DNA of 64,000 bases, from the NCBI GenBank assembly GCA_030280995.1, contig JASXTE010000005.1, positions 24,345,001 to 24,409,000 on the forward strand, read 5' to 3'. Under the pieces are notes generated by a model. It saw nothing but the letters and a program-made list of their open reading frames with translations. It did not search any database and had not been told where the DNA came from. The number at the start of each line of letters is the position of its first letter. Position 1 is the first letter of the stretch. Source of the stretch: Hemileia vastatrix. Its lineage: Eukaryota > Basidiomycota > Pucciniomycetes > Pucciniales > Zaghouaniaceae. Both the position numbers and the translations under genes were made by a program. This document shows, piece by piece, positions 1 through 10,854 of this stretch.

Positions 1-264
1 TTTCCTTTTTCCTCAGTAATCATTTCTAAATCCTAAATCTTTGATTTTTGAGTTCTAACCCTTTGTGAGATCTTACAAATTTTAATATTACCTTTAAATT
101 ATATTAGAATTCTTCTTGAACATATCTCAAAGCAGTAGCTCTTCCTTCGAGTCATCTTTGAATCACTTCCTCAAACATTTCCTCTGTGCATCGAAGAAGT
201 TACTAAACCCCTCATCTCACTTTCAGGAACATCCTTGACCTTGTGCGTAGGTTGTCCGGTGACA
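1..264 (+). repeat. CHV-1 5' LTR, 3' portion only
   Basis: This is the end of the left LTR, ending GTGACA at 259-264. It is nearly identical to the last ~270 bases of the 3' LTR. The start of this LTR lies outside the window. I see no classical TGG-starting primer site right after it. Confidence 0.85.
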
Positions 265-339
265 GTATAATTTAATTCTCCATAGTTCTCATTCTTTGCA
301 CTACTACGTCCTTTTTCAGGTGTTTTCTAAATTCTTAAA

Positions 340-1534
340 ATGGCACCTGTTCATAGCACTCCTCCTACAGGTGCTACTACTAGAGATCACGCAGGAGGCA
401 GGCAAACAGCCACACGGCCTGTTTCCTACACTCACTCCCTGGAACCTCTTGACCTTAGGGAATGGCAACATTCAGTCCAATCTGTAGAACACATCCCACA
501 GGATTTCAATGATTCTAGTGATGATGAAGAAGGAGAGGATTCAATGCATGAGGCACCATCTGCCTCTGCTACACACCCTTCTGGTCAACCTTTGGAACAT
601 GGACCATCTAATTCACTGGAAGATTTCATGAGGCTTTTCATGAAGACCCTTTCAAATCCAATGTCTTCAGAGGGATCAAAACTCAAAACTCCTTTCATGA
701 AATCTCCTGACAAATTCAATGGAGAACATCCAGACAGATTGCGACCTTTCTTGCAAACATGCAAATTTCTGTTCCATAATGACCCTTGAACCTTTAATAA
801 TGACCGATCAAAGGTAGTTTACGCTTCTTCGTTCCTAGCCGGAAAGGCAGCAAGGTTTTTTCAAACCTTATCTTCTCATGCTCTCTTCGACAGAGACCCA
901 CTTACTCATCAATAATTGGGAAAAATTCAAAGAACAACTTTTTACGTTGTTCGGTGACCCTAATGAAACTGACAACGCGAAAATTGAACTGGAATTCCTT
1001 TGCATGAGTGATAATGGTAAAGCTTCTGAATACATCTCAAATTTCAGAGCACTGCAAACTCAAGTAGGTTGGAATGATGCTGCCCTCAAGTATCATTTCA
1101 AAAAGGGACTTCCTTCAAGAATCCTGGATCAATTAAATCTTCACGGTCAGAATATGACTACTTTAACTGATTTAATGGATCGAACCCTCAAACTCAACAG
1201 CGCTTACCAAGGATTTCAACAACATTTTCAATACGCCAACAAATCTCAAGGCCTAAATTTTAAATTGGGACCTTCTTCACACCCACGGCCAAATCAATCC
1301 TCCTCGACTCAATCCAAACCAAATAAGGGAAAGGACAAACCTTGACCAAAAATCTCGACCCCAGGTGATATCAGTAAAGTACTGGATCCTAAAGGGGAAC
1401 TTAAAGAAGCTGAGATGAAGAGACAAGCAGATAATTGGTTATGTATGTATTGTGGGGGTAAGCACAAGCTAGAAGATTGTGTAAAGTTGAAGGAAAGAGA
1501 AGGTACTAGTTCAAAGTCAAAAACTAGTAGATAG
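340..1534 (+). pseudogene. CHV-1 gag (capsid/nucleocapsid) pseudogene
   Basis: This is the structural gag gene of CHV-1, which would form the cytoplasmic particle and bind its RNA. It starts at ATG 340 with an acidic N-terminal part. A capsid-like segment follows (WEKF..LF.DPNE, about 910-1230) and then a nucleocapsid knuckle at 1442-1480 reading C-X2-C-X3-H-X4-C. That knuckle is one residue shorter than the usual CX2CX4HX4C. The frame is broken three ways: TGA at 787-789, a frameshift near 880-910, and TGA at 1343-1345. The last in-frame stop is TAG at 1532-1534. The TGA codons sit where Trp or Arg would be expected, which fits transition decay. Confidence 0.8.
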
Positions 1535-1939
1535 TTTACTTGTGTGAAAAGCAAACTATCTTGTTTCTCCCAGTGCACAGAACCTCCATGTTTTAAGGAC
1601 TGGAGTTGCCTTAAACCGCTTGAGATTCATTCTTTTTAAGGAAGATATCCCCTTCAGTTGTCTTATAGACTCTGGAGCTTCAATTTCTTTTGTCAGTTTA
1701 TCTTTTTCCAAGAAGTTATAACTGAAATTTACAGATATTGATAGAACTCCAATTTATTTGGTTGAATCAGAGGAACCCAAGTATTGGGTAAGTAAGAAAG
1801 TTTTATGGGTTTTCAACTTTCCAAACTTTCCCTCCTTTGAGTGGGAATTATCAGTTTTGACGCCCCAAGGATGGACGATACCATTCTTGGCCATGACATT
1901 TTAACGCATTTGAATCCTGAAATTGATTGGATATGGTGA
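1535..1939 (+). pseudogene. CHV-1 aspartic protease remnant
   Basis: This would cut the Gag-Pol polyprotein. The catalytic motif D-S-G-A is visible at 1668-1679, in the context LIDSGASISFVSL. The second conserved stretch, ILGHDIL, lies at 1883-1903 in another frame, so at least one frameshift separates them. The segment ends in TGA at 1937. The assignment rests on these two motifs and on its place between the gag knuckle and RT. Confidence 0.65.
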
Positions 1940-3658
1940 TTGATTACCTCATGCACTAAGTATATTTTTGATTCTTCAATGCAGGTCAATAAGGAGTTAA
2001 ACAACCCGCCTAACAATGTCCTTCTAGAGGACAAATATCTGCCAGATGACTTGCAAGCATCTGATCTTTCCCTAAATGAGCAATTGGCTAACCCTTCTAG
2101 CTTGATGACTTCACTCGAAAAGGATTTAAATTGCCTCGAAGTAATTGAATTATGCTCTCTCAATTCTGGTTTTCTCTTGACAGATTCTCTCAAAGATGAT
2201 GAGGACAACCAAATCAACTCTACCGAAAATATATCATGATTTCCTTGATGTTTTCTCGATCCGCAAGGCCGATAAGTTACCACCTCATCGACCCTACGAC
2301 CATCAAATAGAGTTTATAGGTCCAGTACCTCCGGCAGGTCCTGTCTATTCTTTGTTGAAGGAAAAATCTCAAGTTCTTTGAGACTACATTGCAGAGAATG
2401 TAGCCAAAGGTTTCATCAGAGCCAGCAAATCTCCAACCGGCTCCCCTGTTTTTTTTGTTAAGAAAAAGGATGGCAGCCTTAGGTTGTGTGTTGACTATAC
2501 AAAGCTCAACACAGTCACTAAGAAGAATGCATATCCTGTTCCTCCTATTTCATTTCTTCTTACCCTTTTCAATGGTGCTAATTTCTTTTCTAAAATTGAT
2601 CTTAGAGGTGCTTACAATCTTATTCTCATTGCAGAAGGTCATGAACCACTGACTTCAATGCGCAATAGATTTGGTAGTTTTGAATATTTAGTTATGCCTT
2701 TTGGATTGTGTAATGCACCATCAACTTTTCAAAATTTGGTTAATGAAATCTTTCAAAATGTTGTAAAACAATTTGTTGTTGTCTATTTAGATGATATTTT
2801 AATTTTCTCAAAGACATTAGATGAACATATTCATCATGTTTGACAGGTTCTAAATCAACTTCGAGATCACGGTCTCTACACCAAGCACAATAAATGTGAA
2901 TTCCATCTTAAATCAATTGACTTTTGGGTTTTACGTTATCCACTTATGGTTTAGTCATGGACAACAAAAAGGTCCAAAAAGTCCTGGAATGGCCTGAGCC
3001 CAAAACTTTTGAAACCCTACAAGGATTTTTGGGTTTTGCAAATTTCTATAGAAGATTTATTAAAGATTACTCTAAAATTATTTCCAATCTTGCTTCTCTT
3101 CTTAGAAAAGATATTCCTTTTGTTTTTACTTCTACAGCACAAAAGGAATTCGAAGCATTGAAGACTGCGTTCACCACAGCTCCAATTCTTCGACACTTTG
3201 ATCCTTCTGCTTCGAAAATAGTCGAGACAGATGTGAGCGATTATGCTATCGCAGGGGTCATTTCTCAATTAAATCCTGAAACAAAATTCTTTCATCCTGT
3301 TGCTTTTGAGTCATGCAAACTCATTGCAGCAGAATTAAATTATGAAATTCATGACAAAGAGCTATTAGATATTATTCATTGTCTTAAAAAATGGTGCTCT
3401 TTTTTTCTCAGCCTAGATAGTCCTTTTCAAATTATAACAGACCATAATGCTTTGAAATACTTTATGTCTTCCAAAGTGTTAACCAGGCGTCAAGCCAGGT
3501 GGGCTGAATTTCTTTTTTCTATTTCCTATTGCCCAGGTAAGAGCTGCATTGTTCTAGATATCTTGTCACATCCGGATGACGTTTACCCACTGCGGGGGGA
3601 TGCATTAGCTGACAAGAAACCAGCAAATATGAAATCAATTTTCAAAAATCAAGGTTAA
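1940..3658 (+). pseudogene. CHV-1 reverse transcriptase and RNase H pseudogene
   Basis: A linker (about 1940-2240) ends in DNQINSTENIS and leads into RT. RT motifs visible are [13 protein letters not shown] (about 2460), [10 protein letters not shown] with the first catalytic Asp (about 2595), and YLDD at 2784-2795. RNase H follows from about 3180, with TDVSDYA, the Glu in HDKELLDII, and ITDHNAL. TGA or TAG stops and a frameshift near 2380, 2840 and 2910-2955 break the frame. The catalytic residues themselves survive, so inactivation comes from the breaks. The linker is useful because the homologous linker of CHV-2 is where CAC-2, GYP-C and GYP-F inserted. Confidence 0.85.
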
Positions 3659-3699
3659 CAACTCATCAACTTTATTCGATGACGATTTAATCTTTTCAA

Positions 3700-4580
3700 A
3701 ATCCACTATCCAACATCCTCAAAGCTCAGTCAAAGGACAATTATTGTTTAGGGTTAAAAGACAAAATACTCTTGAAGCAAGGGGCCAAAAGATTTAGTAT
3801 TGAATCAGGTCTATTAGTTTTTGAATGTAGAGTAGTCATACCCAACAACAATGAAACAAAATTATGGATTTTCAACAGTCCAAATGATTCTCCATTAGAT
3901 GGTCACTTTGGGGTTGATAAAACCTACCAGTTAATAGCAAGGGATTTCTTCTGGCCAGGAATGACCAGAGAAATCAAGGCCTATATAAGAGCTTCTTACA
4001 AATGTAATAGGAATAAGGCTCCATGTCACTGGAAGCATGGGTTGCTTCAACCTCTTCCTATTCCCTCTAAACCTTGAGAATCTTTATCAATGGATTTTAT
4101 TTCTCAACTTCCTCTTTCTAATAATTTTGATGCTATATTAGTAATATTAGATAGATTTTTAAAAATGTCTATTTTCATTAAAAACACTACTACTGCTACA
4201 GCAGAAGATTTGTCAAAATTGTTACTAGAATATGTATTTTCCAAACATGGCTTACCTAATTATATTATTTCAGATAGAGGCTTGTTTTTTGTATCAACAT
4301 TCTGGACTCAACTGTGTCAACAACTCAATATTACGAGGAATCTCTCCACAGCCTATCATCCTGAAACCGATGGGAAAAGGGAAAGGGTCAATCAAATCCT
4401 CGAACAATACCTTCAAATGTATGTCAGTTACCAACAAGAAGATTGGACCACATGGTTACCATTGGCCGAATTTGCTTATAATAACTCGACTCATTCTTGG
4501 ACATGACAATCTACTTTTGAAACTGTTTATGAAAGGCATCCTCAATTCAACTCAATCCATGTAGGAACTAATCATCCTGC
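3700..4580 (+). pseudogene. CHV-1 integrase catalytic core pseudogene
   Basis: This is the integrase that would insert the cDNA. The zinc-binding part is at about 3900-4040 (GHFGVDKTYQ..FFWPGM). The first Cys of its CX2C pair appears changed to Ser, since ASYKCNRNK replaces the ACYECNRSK seen in CHV-2. Core residues visible are Asp in SMDFISQL (about 4090), Asp in SDRG (about 4273), and Glu in the YHPETDG..ERVNQ context (about 4360-4395). Breaks are TGA at 4076-4078 (CHV-2 has Trp there) and TGA at about 4504. Confidence 0.8.
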
Positions 4581-5139
4581 AGAACATTATCTTCGAACCA
4601 TATCAGGACTCCAAGAAGAACTTAAATCAAATTTGGAATTAGCGACTTGAAGGTACAAGGAAAAGGCCGATAAACATAGACAATCTGCTCCTCTCTTTAA
4701 ACCAGGAGACAAAGTATGGCTCAATGCACAAAACATTTGAACAACTCAACCATCAAAGAAACTAGCTGAAAGGCGCTTGTGACCATTTGAAATCGACTCT
4801 GAAGTTTCTAAAACTGCATTTTGACTCAAGCTACCTCCTAAATGGCAGGCTATTCACCCTGTTTTTCACGTATCTCTCCTGGAACTGGATTGAGAAATAT
4901 ACCCAGGCAGGAACCAACCTCCTCCGGAACCGGTCAAAGTAGAATACCATCTAGAGTGGGAAGTAAGTCGGATCCTTGATTCAAGAATGTGCAAGGGGAA
5001 ACTTCAATTCCCCGTGGAATGGGAAGGCTTCCTCCATTATTCAGACAAAACATCCTGGGAACCAGCCATCAATGTTTCTAACGCCCCTGAACTCCTAAAA
5101 TCTTTTCATCTTAAATATCCTTTAAAACCAAAACCTTAA
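4581..5139 (+). pseudogene. CHV-1 integrase C-terminus and chromodomain pseudogene
   Basis: The tail of Pol. It contains the KPGDKVWL and PPKWQAIHPVFHVSLLE stretches typical of integrase C-termini. A chromodomain follows at about 4945-5110, with EYHLEWEVSRILDSR, FPVEWEGF and TSWEP, the expected aromatic residues and strand pattern. The in-frame stop after it is TAA 5137-5139. Five or more TGA codons interrupt this stretch (near 4650, 4738, 4780, 4823 and 4890), and several sit where Arg would be expected. Confidence 0.8.
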
Positions 5140-5983
5140 AACTCTCTTTTATTTTTTTCTCCTCTCTTTTCTTTTTCTTTTCTTACTCTTTTCCTTCTTC
5201 TCTTTAAAATCTAAAACATCTTTACCTCTAAAAATTTCCTTATTCTTTGTTTTCTTTTCTTCTTTCTTCTTTTTTCTTTCAAAAGTTTTCAACCTTCTTT
5301 AAAATAAATAAAATTTAAATAAAATAAAATTAAATTAAATTGAAGTAAAATAAAATTAAATTTAAATTTAAATTAAATTTAATTAAAAATTAAAATAAAA
5401 ACAAATAAAAAAATTCATAAATACCTTTTAAAATTTCTTTTCTTTTCTTTTCAATTTTCTATATACATTCTTTCCTTAAAAATTCCTCTCTTCAAACTTT
5501 CGAAATTTTTCACAAACGCAACACAACAATCTTTCTAGAACTTCACTTCAACCTCTAAATCTCTCTTTTAAAAATTTCTTCAAAAAAATTACTTCTTTCT
5601 TTCAAATACTTTTTTAAAAATTATTTCTTCTCTTCTTCTCTTTCTTTCTTTTCAAATAACCAAAAAACTTCAATAAATAAAAAAATTTTTCTCATTAAAT
5701 TGTTTCAATCAACTATATTTTTTTCTTTTCTTCTTCTTATTTAAAATTTTTTCTTTCTTTTCAAAAACTCAAAACAAAATTTTTTTCTCGATTAAATATA
5801 TTTTCTCCTTTCAAAATTTCAAAACAAAATTTAAATATTCTTTCTTTCTTTTTCATTTTTTTTCTCAAAAACTTATAAAATTAATATTAAAATTTTAATT
5901 AAAACAACAAAATAAAATAAATAAATATACAAATTGTTTCTACTTTTCTTTTCCTCTTTCTTTCTTTTCTCCTTTATTTTCTC
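5140..5983 (+). other. Pyrimidine-rich, low-complexity 3' region of CHV-1
   Basis: About 840 bases of C/T-rich sequence alternating with AAATT runs, with no credible gene on the plus strand. It separates the pol end from the end of the antisense gene. Confidence 0.7.
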
Positions 5984-6913
5984 TCAAAGCAATCTCTTCA
6001 TTTTTTCCAAAACCACTCTAATTTCCTTCCTGCATTTCTTAAAAACCTCCTCCTCTCCTACGGGTACCTCTTCCCCAATTTCCAGTAACTCTTCGGCCAC
6101 TTCGAAGGAGGCAGCATCAACAATCTTATTGACTTCACCACTTAAATCTTTGATGAATCCAGTTTGTCAACCTAGGTGAGGTTTCTTTGACCATACCTGG
6201 TTGAGAGTCTCTTCTTTGTCCTCCCTCAAATCAACCACTGTTTGATCTGCCTCAACTGGCAGCAATGGCGCAGCTTCCACAATCGGAACTTCCGCGATGA
6301 CATCTGAATTCTAAAGCAAGATCATCAGTAACAAAGTTTCAAAAATAACATAAGAATGGACTTACTTTGAATAATGGGTCAGCTTCTAAAAATAACTTCA
6401 ATTTGACTTCCACTGCCACTTCATCTTCTTGTTTGTCATCTTCGATGACCATCCACCGCTTCTTTGGCGTCTGCCATAAGATGGGGACTTCCTCCTCATC
6501 TTCCTCCACCAATTAATCCACCTCCTCTTCTACCCTTTTTTTTTACCCGTGGCTTGGGTTACCCAGGTCGCCATGTTGTCCTCAACTTCCTCCTCAACTG
6601 CTTCTGATTGATCATCCCCGATCGACACATCCCATATGTCTTCAACCACTTCTTTGGTATTTGGTATTACCCAATATTTGGTTTTTGTAAATTGATGCTT
6701 GATGTCCGCATTTTTAGACAAGGCATCACAAGCCACCCATCTCCTGCGGCAAAACTTGCATTTCTGGAAAGAACCTTGTGTTGCCGTGCTTTCAACGCAG
6801 TAGTATTCCATTGACTCGCAGGCCGTGAAGGCTTGGGAATACTGCCGGGTAATGATTCCACCATCTGCTTTAGGGTGTGGAGGCGTGGGAGTTGGGGTAG
6901 GACAATTCAACAT
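5984..6913 (-). pseudogene. CHV-1 antisense gene, zinc-cluster protein with intron (decayed)
   Basis: A minus-strand gene inside CHV-1, starting 98 bases from the 3' LTR and reading back toward pol. Near the N-terminus it has ACESMEYYC and then CKFCRRRWVACD. That is five of the six Cys of the cluster seen in the GYP-E and GYP-C antisense genes; Phe sits where the first Cys would be. An acidic stretch follows, then a likely intron at 6311-6365 (AAG|GTAAG ... TTTAG, 55 nt, phase 0). The second exon is also acidic and helix-prone, ending at TGA 5984-5986. Breaks are a nine-A run at 6536-6544 that shifts frame, a TAA near 6516, and TGA at 6167-6169. I cannot name a function; a DNA-binding regulator is inference. 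Confidence 0.6.
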
Positions 6914-6937
6914 AATAAATTATAAAGTAATTAAATT

Positions 6938-6967
6938 AAGAAGGGTGGGAAAGTAGGGTGGGAAGTA
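6938..6967 (+). other. Candidate polypurine tract of CHV-1
   Basis: A G/A-rich run (AGAAGGGTGGGAAAGTAGGG and following bases) just before TGTCTCACG at 6968. If this primes plus-strand synthesis, the 3' LTR would start at 6968 rather than 7011. The case for 7011 is the exact TGTCAC/GTGACA inverted ends. Confidence 0.4.
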
Positions 6968-7010
6968 TGTCTCACGCTCAACGGAGCTTGCGTTTTTATA
7001 CCCGGGCATC

Positions 7011-7813
7011 TGTCACATGCCATGTGACACTCGAGGTAAAAGCAGCTCATTAAATCAATAAAATAGAGGTCTAAATCCATACTCAGGGCACAGAAAGCGA
7101 TTCTACTTTGCCACGGCGACTTTCCTTTGTGTACTCACTATTCAACTGCACTAGTCTAAACTCTAAATCTTAATTAGTAAGTCTCTCAATAGTGTGTCTT
7201 AGTCTTTTCCTCAATAAGCGACACACATCACAATAGTCAATGTAAAAGTACGCTAAAAGGTTTATTAAGTGTCTGTGAATTATTAAAAGGGGTAGTGAGC
7301 ATGGACGGAGTGGTTAGTGGAGGATTAAAGGGTTGACGGATGTTAGTGAGGAGGGTCCAGGTGTAACGGGTGTATTTTTTAATGGTCTGTGGTGTGCGGA
7401 ATAGTGGATGGGTATGAGGTCAATGCGAGGAGGAGTAAAGGATATAAAAGGGGTTGGTTTTTGGTTCGATATTCTTTAGAATTAAATTATAAAACGTATA
7501 TATAGTTAATAGTGGTAAAGCTTTAGGTTAAATCATTATTATTGTATCTTTCCTTATTTCCTCAGTAATCATTTCTAAATCCTCAATCTTTGATTATTGA
7601 GTTCCAACCCTTTGTGAGATCTTACGAATTTTAATATTACCTTTAAATTATATTAGAATTCTTCTCGAACATATCTCAAAGCAGTAGCTCTTCCTTCGAG
7701 TTATCTTCAAATCACTTCCTCAAACATTTCCTCTGTGCATCAAAGAAGTTTCTAAACCCCTCATCTCACATTCAGGAACATCCTTGACCTTGTGTGTAGG
7801 TCGTCCGGTGACA
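7011..7813 (+). repeat. CHV-1 3' LTR
   Basis: This ends GGTGACA at 7813 and probably starts TGTCAC at 7011, giving six-base perfect inverted ends. Its last ~270 bases match window bases 1-264 with few differences. The start is less sure than the end. Confidence 0.75.
7443..7450 (+). promoter_or_regulatory. TATA box of CHV-1 LTR promoter
   Basis: TATAAAAG in the context GGATATAAAAGGGGTTGG, inside the 3' LTR. It has the position and strand expected for the promoter that starts the genomic RNA at the U3/R border. The matching part of the 5' LTR is outside the window. Confidence 0.55.
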
Positions 7814-7956
7814 GAAGGGATATAGTAACAGTCTCTGATTTGCTGTAGTAAGTAAATCTCACATGGTGTTTCTCAAAGGGACAGGGGGTTTTCTCTCCAT
7901 TTTTACTCCAAATCCCTTGGTCAAGGCCTATAGCTAGTACTATAGGATTGTCTACA
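7814..7956 (+). mobile_element. Truncated LTR of family C, plus orientation
   Basis: Read on the minus strand from 7956, this starts TGTAGACAATCCTATAGTAC and matches the end block of the GYP-C LTRs (10855.. and 44336..). It therefore lies in the opposite orientation to GYP-C. It interrupts CHV-2 pol right after the IHPVFL codons and is itself cut at 7814 by CHV-1. It is more diverged from the GYP-C LTRs than they are from each other. Confidence 0.75.
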
Positions 7957-10854
7957 ATGAGAAAAACAGGATGAATTGATTTCCACTTTGGAGGTAGCTT
8001 GAGCTGAAATGCATTTTTTGAGATTTCAGCATCAATTTCAAATGGACCCAAGAGTTTCTCAGATAGTTTCCAAGAGGGTCGAGTTGTTTGAATATTTCTT
8101 GCATCAAGCCATACTTTTTTGCCTGGCACTACGCAATATAGGGGGTGGACTTGCTAGCAAGTCCTCAACCTGAACTCAGATGGAACTCAGACTGAACTCA
8201 TACTGAACTCATGCTGAACTCTACTTGGACACCCACCTAAAACTGTTCTGCTGAGTGGTGTTCATCCCTGATTGTATGGTTCCTTTATCAATATCTCAAT
8301 GTGTGCTCAATCTGTGGTGAGTTTGGGTCCAAGGTTGCGGACTCGCTAGCAAGTCCGCCCCCCATATTGCGTGGTGTGGTTTAAAGAGTGGAGCAAATTG
8401 TTGATGTTTGTTGGCCTTTTCCTTATACCTTTGATTTGCCACTTCCATGTTAGATGGAAGTGTGCCTTGAAGTTGTGAAATTGTTTGAAGATAATGTTCA
8501 GCAGGATGATTTATTCCTACATGAATAAGATTGAATTTTGGATGTTGTCCATAGATATTTTCAAAGGGAGATTTTTTTGTCAAAGAATTTGTCATGTTGT
8601 TATATGCAAATTTGGCCAATTGTAAACATTTGGTCCAATTGTGATGTTGATAATTAACATAGATTCAAAGGTATTTTTTGAGGATTTGATTGACTCTTTT
8701 CATTTGCCCATTGGTTTCGGGATGATAAAAAGTAGAAAGATTCCTTTTAATATATAATTGTCAACATAATTGAGTCCAGAAAGTAGAAAAAAAAAGAACC
8801 TCTATCTGAAATAAAATCATTGGGTGATCCATGTTTAGAAAATACGTGTTCTAGAAATAATTTTGCTAAGTCCTCTGCTGTTGCAGTATTAACAGTTTTG
8901 ATAAAAATAGACATTTTAGAAAATCTATCAACTATAACTAGTATACTATCAAAATTATCCAATGGAGGTAATTGAGAGATGAAATCCATTGAAATTAACT
9001 CCCAAGGTTTAGAGGGAGCTGGAAGTGGTTGAAGCAACCCATACTTCCTATTTCAAGGTACCTTGCTTCTATTACATTCATAACAGGCTTTAATATAGGC
9101 TTTGATTTCTCCAGTCATTCATTATCAGAAGAAATCCCTTACTATTAACTGGTAGGTTTTATCAACACCAAAGTGACCAGCTAATGGAGAATCTTTTCTA
9201 CTATTGAAAATCCATAATTTTATATCCTTATCATTGCGGATGACTACTCTACCTTCAAAGACTAAAAGACCTGATTTGATACTGAATCTTTTGGCCCCTT
9301 TCCTTGAGAGTATTTTATCTTTAATCACCACACGATACTTATTTTTAGCTTGAGCATCTTGAATGTTGGATAGTGGATTTTGAATTGTTTGGGTTGTCAT
9401 TGTATTGAGTTGATGAGTTGTAAGAATTGATTTGACATTTGCTGGGTTCTTGTTAGTGAATTCCTTCCCTCACTCTGGTTAAATGTTGTCCTGACGTGAC
9501 AGTATGTCTGGAACAATGCAATTTTTCCCGGGAAAATAGTTAATAGTGAGAGGAAATTCAGACAAGAACTCAGCCCATCTGGCTTGACATTGGGTCAAGA
9601 CTTTGGAAGACATAAATTATTTTGAAGTATTATGATCCATTAAAATTTTAAAAGGGCTATTAAGACTGAGAAGAAAAGAATTCCATTTTTCAAGACAATG
9701 AATAATAGCAATAACTCTTTAACATGAATTTTTTAATTTAACTCTTCTGGGGGTAATTTGCATGATTTGAACATAACAGGATGAAACAATTTTTTTTCAG
9801 GATTTAGTTAAGATATAACCCCTACAATAGCATAATCACTTGCATCTGTCTTGAAAATTTTTGAAGCAGAAGGGTCGAAATTTCAAAGAATTGGAGCTGT
9901 GGTGAACGCAGACTTCAATTCTTCAAATTCCTTTTGCGCTGTATCAGTGAAAACAAAGGAAAGATCTTTTCTAAGAAGAGAAGTTAGATTTTTAATAGTT
10001 TTAGAGTAATCTATAATAAATCTTCTATAGATATTTGCAAAACCCAAAAACCCTTTTAAGGATTTTACAGATTTTGGCTCCATCCATTCCAATTTTTTTT
10101 TAGCTTTCTTATCATCCATGACAAGGCTTTCATTGGATAATGTAAAACCAAAAAAATCAATAGACTTTAGGTGAAATTCACACTTATTGTGCTTGGAGTA
10201 GAGAACATGCTCTCAAAGACAATTGAGAACCTGTTGGACATGCTCAATACATTCCTTGAGGGTCTTCAAAAAAATTAAAATATCATCTAAATAGACAAAA
10301 ACAATCTGTTCTACAAAATCATGAAAGATATCATTGACAAAAGTTTGAAAATATGAGGGTGCATTAAATAACCTAAAAGGCATAACCAAATATTCAAAAC
10401 AACCAAACCTAGTGCGCATTCCTGTTAAAAGTTCATGGCCTTCAGAAATATGTATAAGGTTGTAAGTGCTTCTTAAATAAATTTTAGAGAAGAAGTTAGA
10501 ACCACTAAACAAAGTAGGAAGTAAAGACATAGGAGGAACTGGGTATGCATTCTTCTAAGTCACTGCATTGAGTTTTCTATAATCAACGCACAACCTAAGA
10601 CTTCCATCTTTTTTCTTAATGAAAAGAGCTGTAGAGCTGGCTGGGGATCTACTGGCTCAAATGAAACCTTTTGCCACATTCTCTGCAATGTAGTCCCAAA
10701 GAACTTGAGATTCATCCTTTTATAGGGAGTAGACAGGACTTGTCAAAGGTACTGGACTTACTAACTCTATTTGATGATTGTTGGGTTGATGAGGTGGTAG
10801 CTTGTTGGCCTTATGGACTGAAAATAAATTGTGGAATTCATTATAAACTTCCGG
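7957..10854 (-). pseudogene. CHV-2 pol pseudogene: RT, RNase H, integrase
   Basis: Reads leftward from FHNLFSVHKANKLPP (about 10840). RT has YLDD (about 10281-10296), but the first catalytic Asp (motif A, about 10480) is Tyr: KIYLRSTYNL against [10 protein letters not shown] in CHV-1. RNase H (10119 to about 9600) is broken. In integrase, the zinc site ACYECNRSK is intact (about 9070), the Asp in SMDFISQL is present, and the third acidic residue is Lys (codon 8698-8700, GQMKRVNQ). The rest of the integrase tail (8619-8380, 8126-7957) is split by CAC-3. Stops and frameshifts occur throughout. Two catalytic substitutions plus the breaks make it dead. Confidence 0.85.
8127..8376. mobile_element. 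CAC-3: CACTA-type MITE, 250 bp
   Basis: Ends are CACTACGCAATATAGGGGG and, reading inward from the right, CACCACGCAATATGGGGGG. The terminal inverted repeats are about 38 bp with four mismatches. The 3-bp duplication TGG flanks it (8124-8126, 8377-8379). Removing it restores KPGKKVWLD in CHV-2 integrase. An 18-bp palindrome GGACTTGCTAGCAAGTCC lies inside the left repeat. The middle has repeats of CTGAACTCA (about 8170-8225). There is no coding capacity. Confidence 0.9.

Larger units (their letters stand above)
1..7813 (+). mobile_element. CHV-1: Ty3/Gypsy chromovirus, decayed copy
   Basis: An LTR retrotransposon on the plus strand, cut by the left edge of the window. The order seen is LTR end, gag, protease, RT, RNase H, integrase, chromodomain, an antisense gene, and a 3' LTR. 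Bases 1-264 repeat at about 7545-7813, and both copies end in GGTGACA. The C-terminal chromodomain places it among the chromoviruses, whose integrases are thought to target modified chromatin. Every ORF is broken by frameshifts or by stops, most of them TGA. Its right end lies inside a family-C LTR fragment (7814-7956), so it inserted into older mobile DNA. The matching left flank is outside the window, so the target duplication cannot be checked. Confidence 0.9.

Noticed and set aside
787..5139. Reassignment of TGA to an amino acid in CHV-1
   Set aside because: TAA, TAG and frameshifts also occur, and GYP-E uses TGA-free open frames; decay explains it.
6608..6864. Other-frame ORFs at 6608-6814 and 6667-6864
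   Set aside because: They overlap the CHV-1 antisense gene, and their frames lack the Cys pattern.
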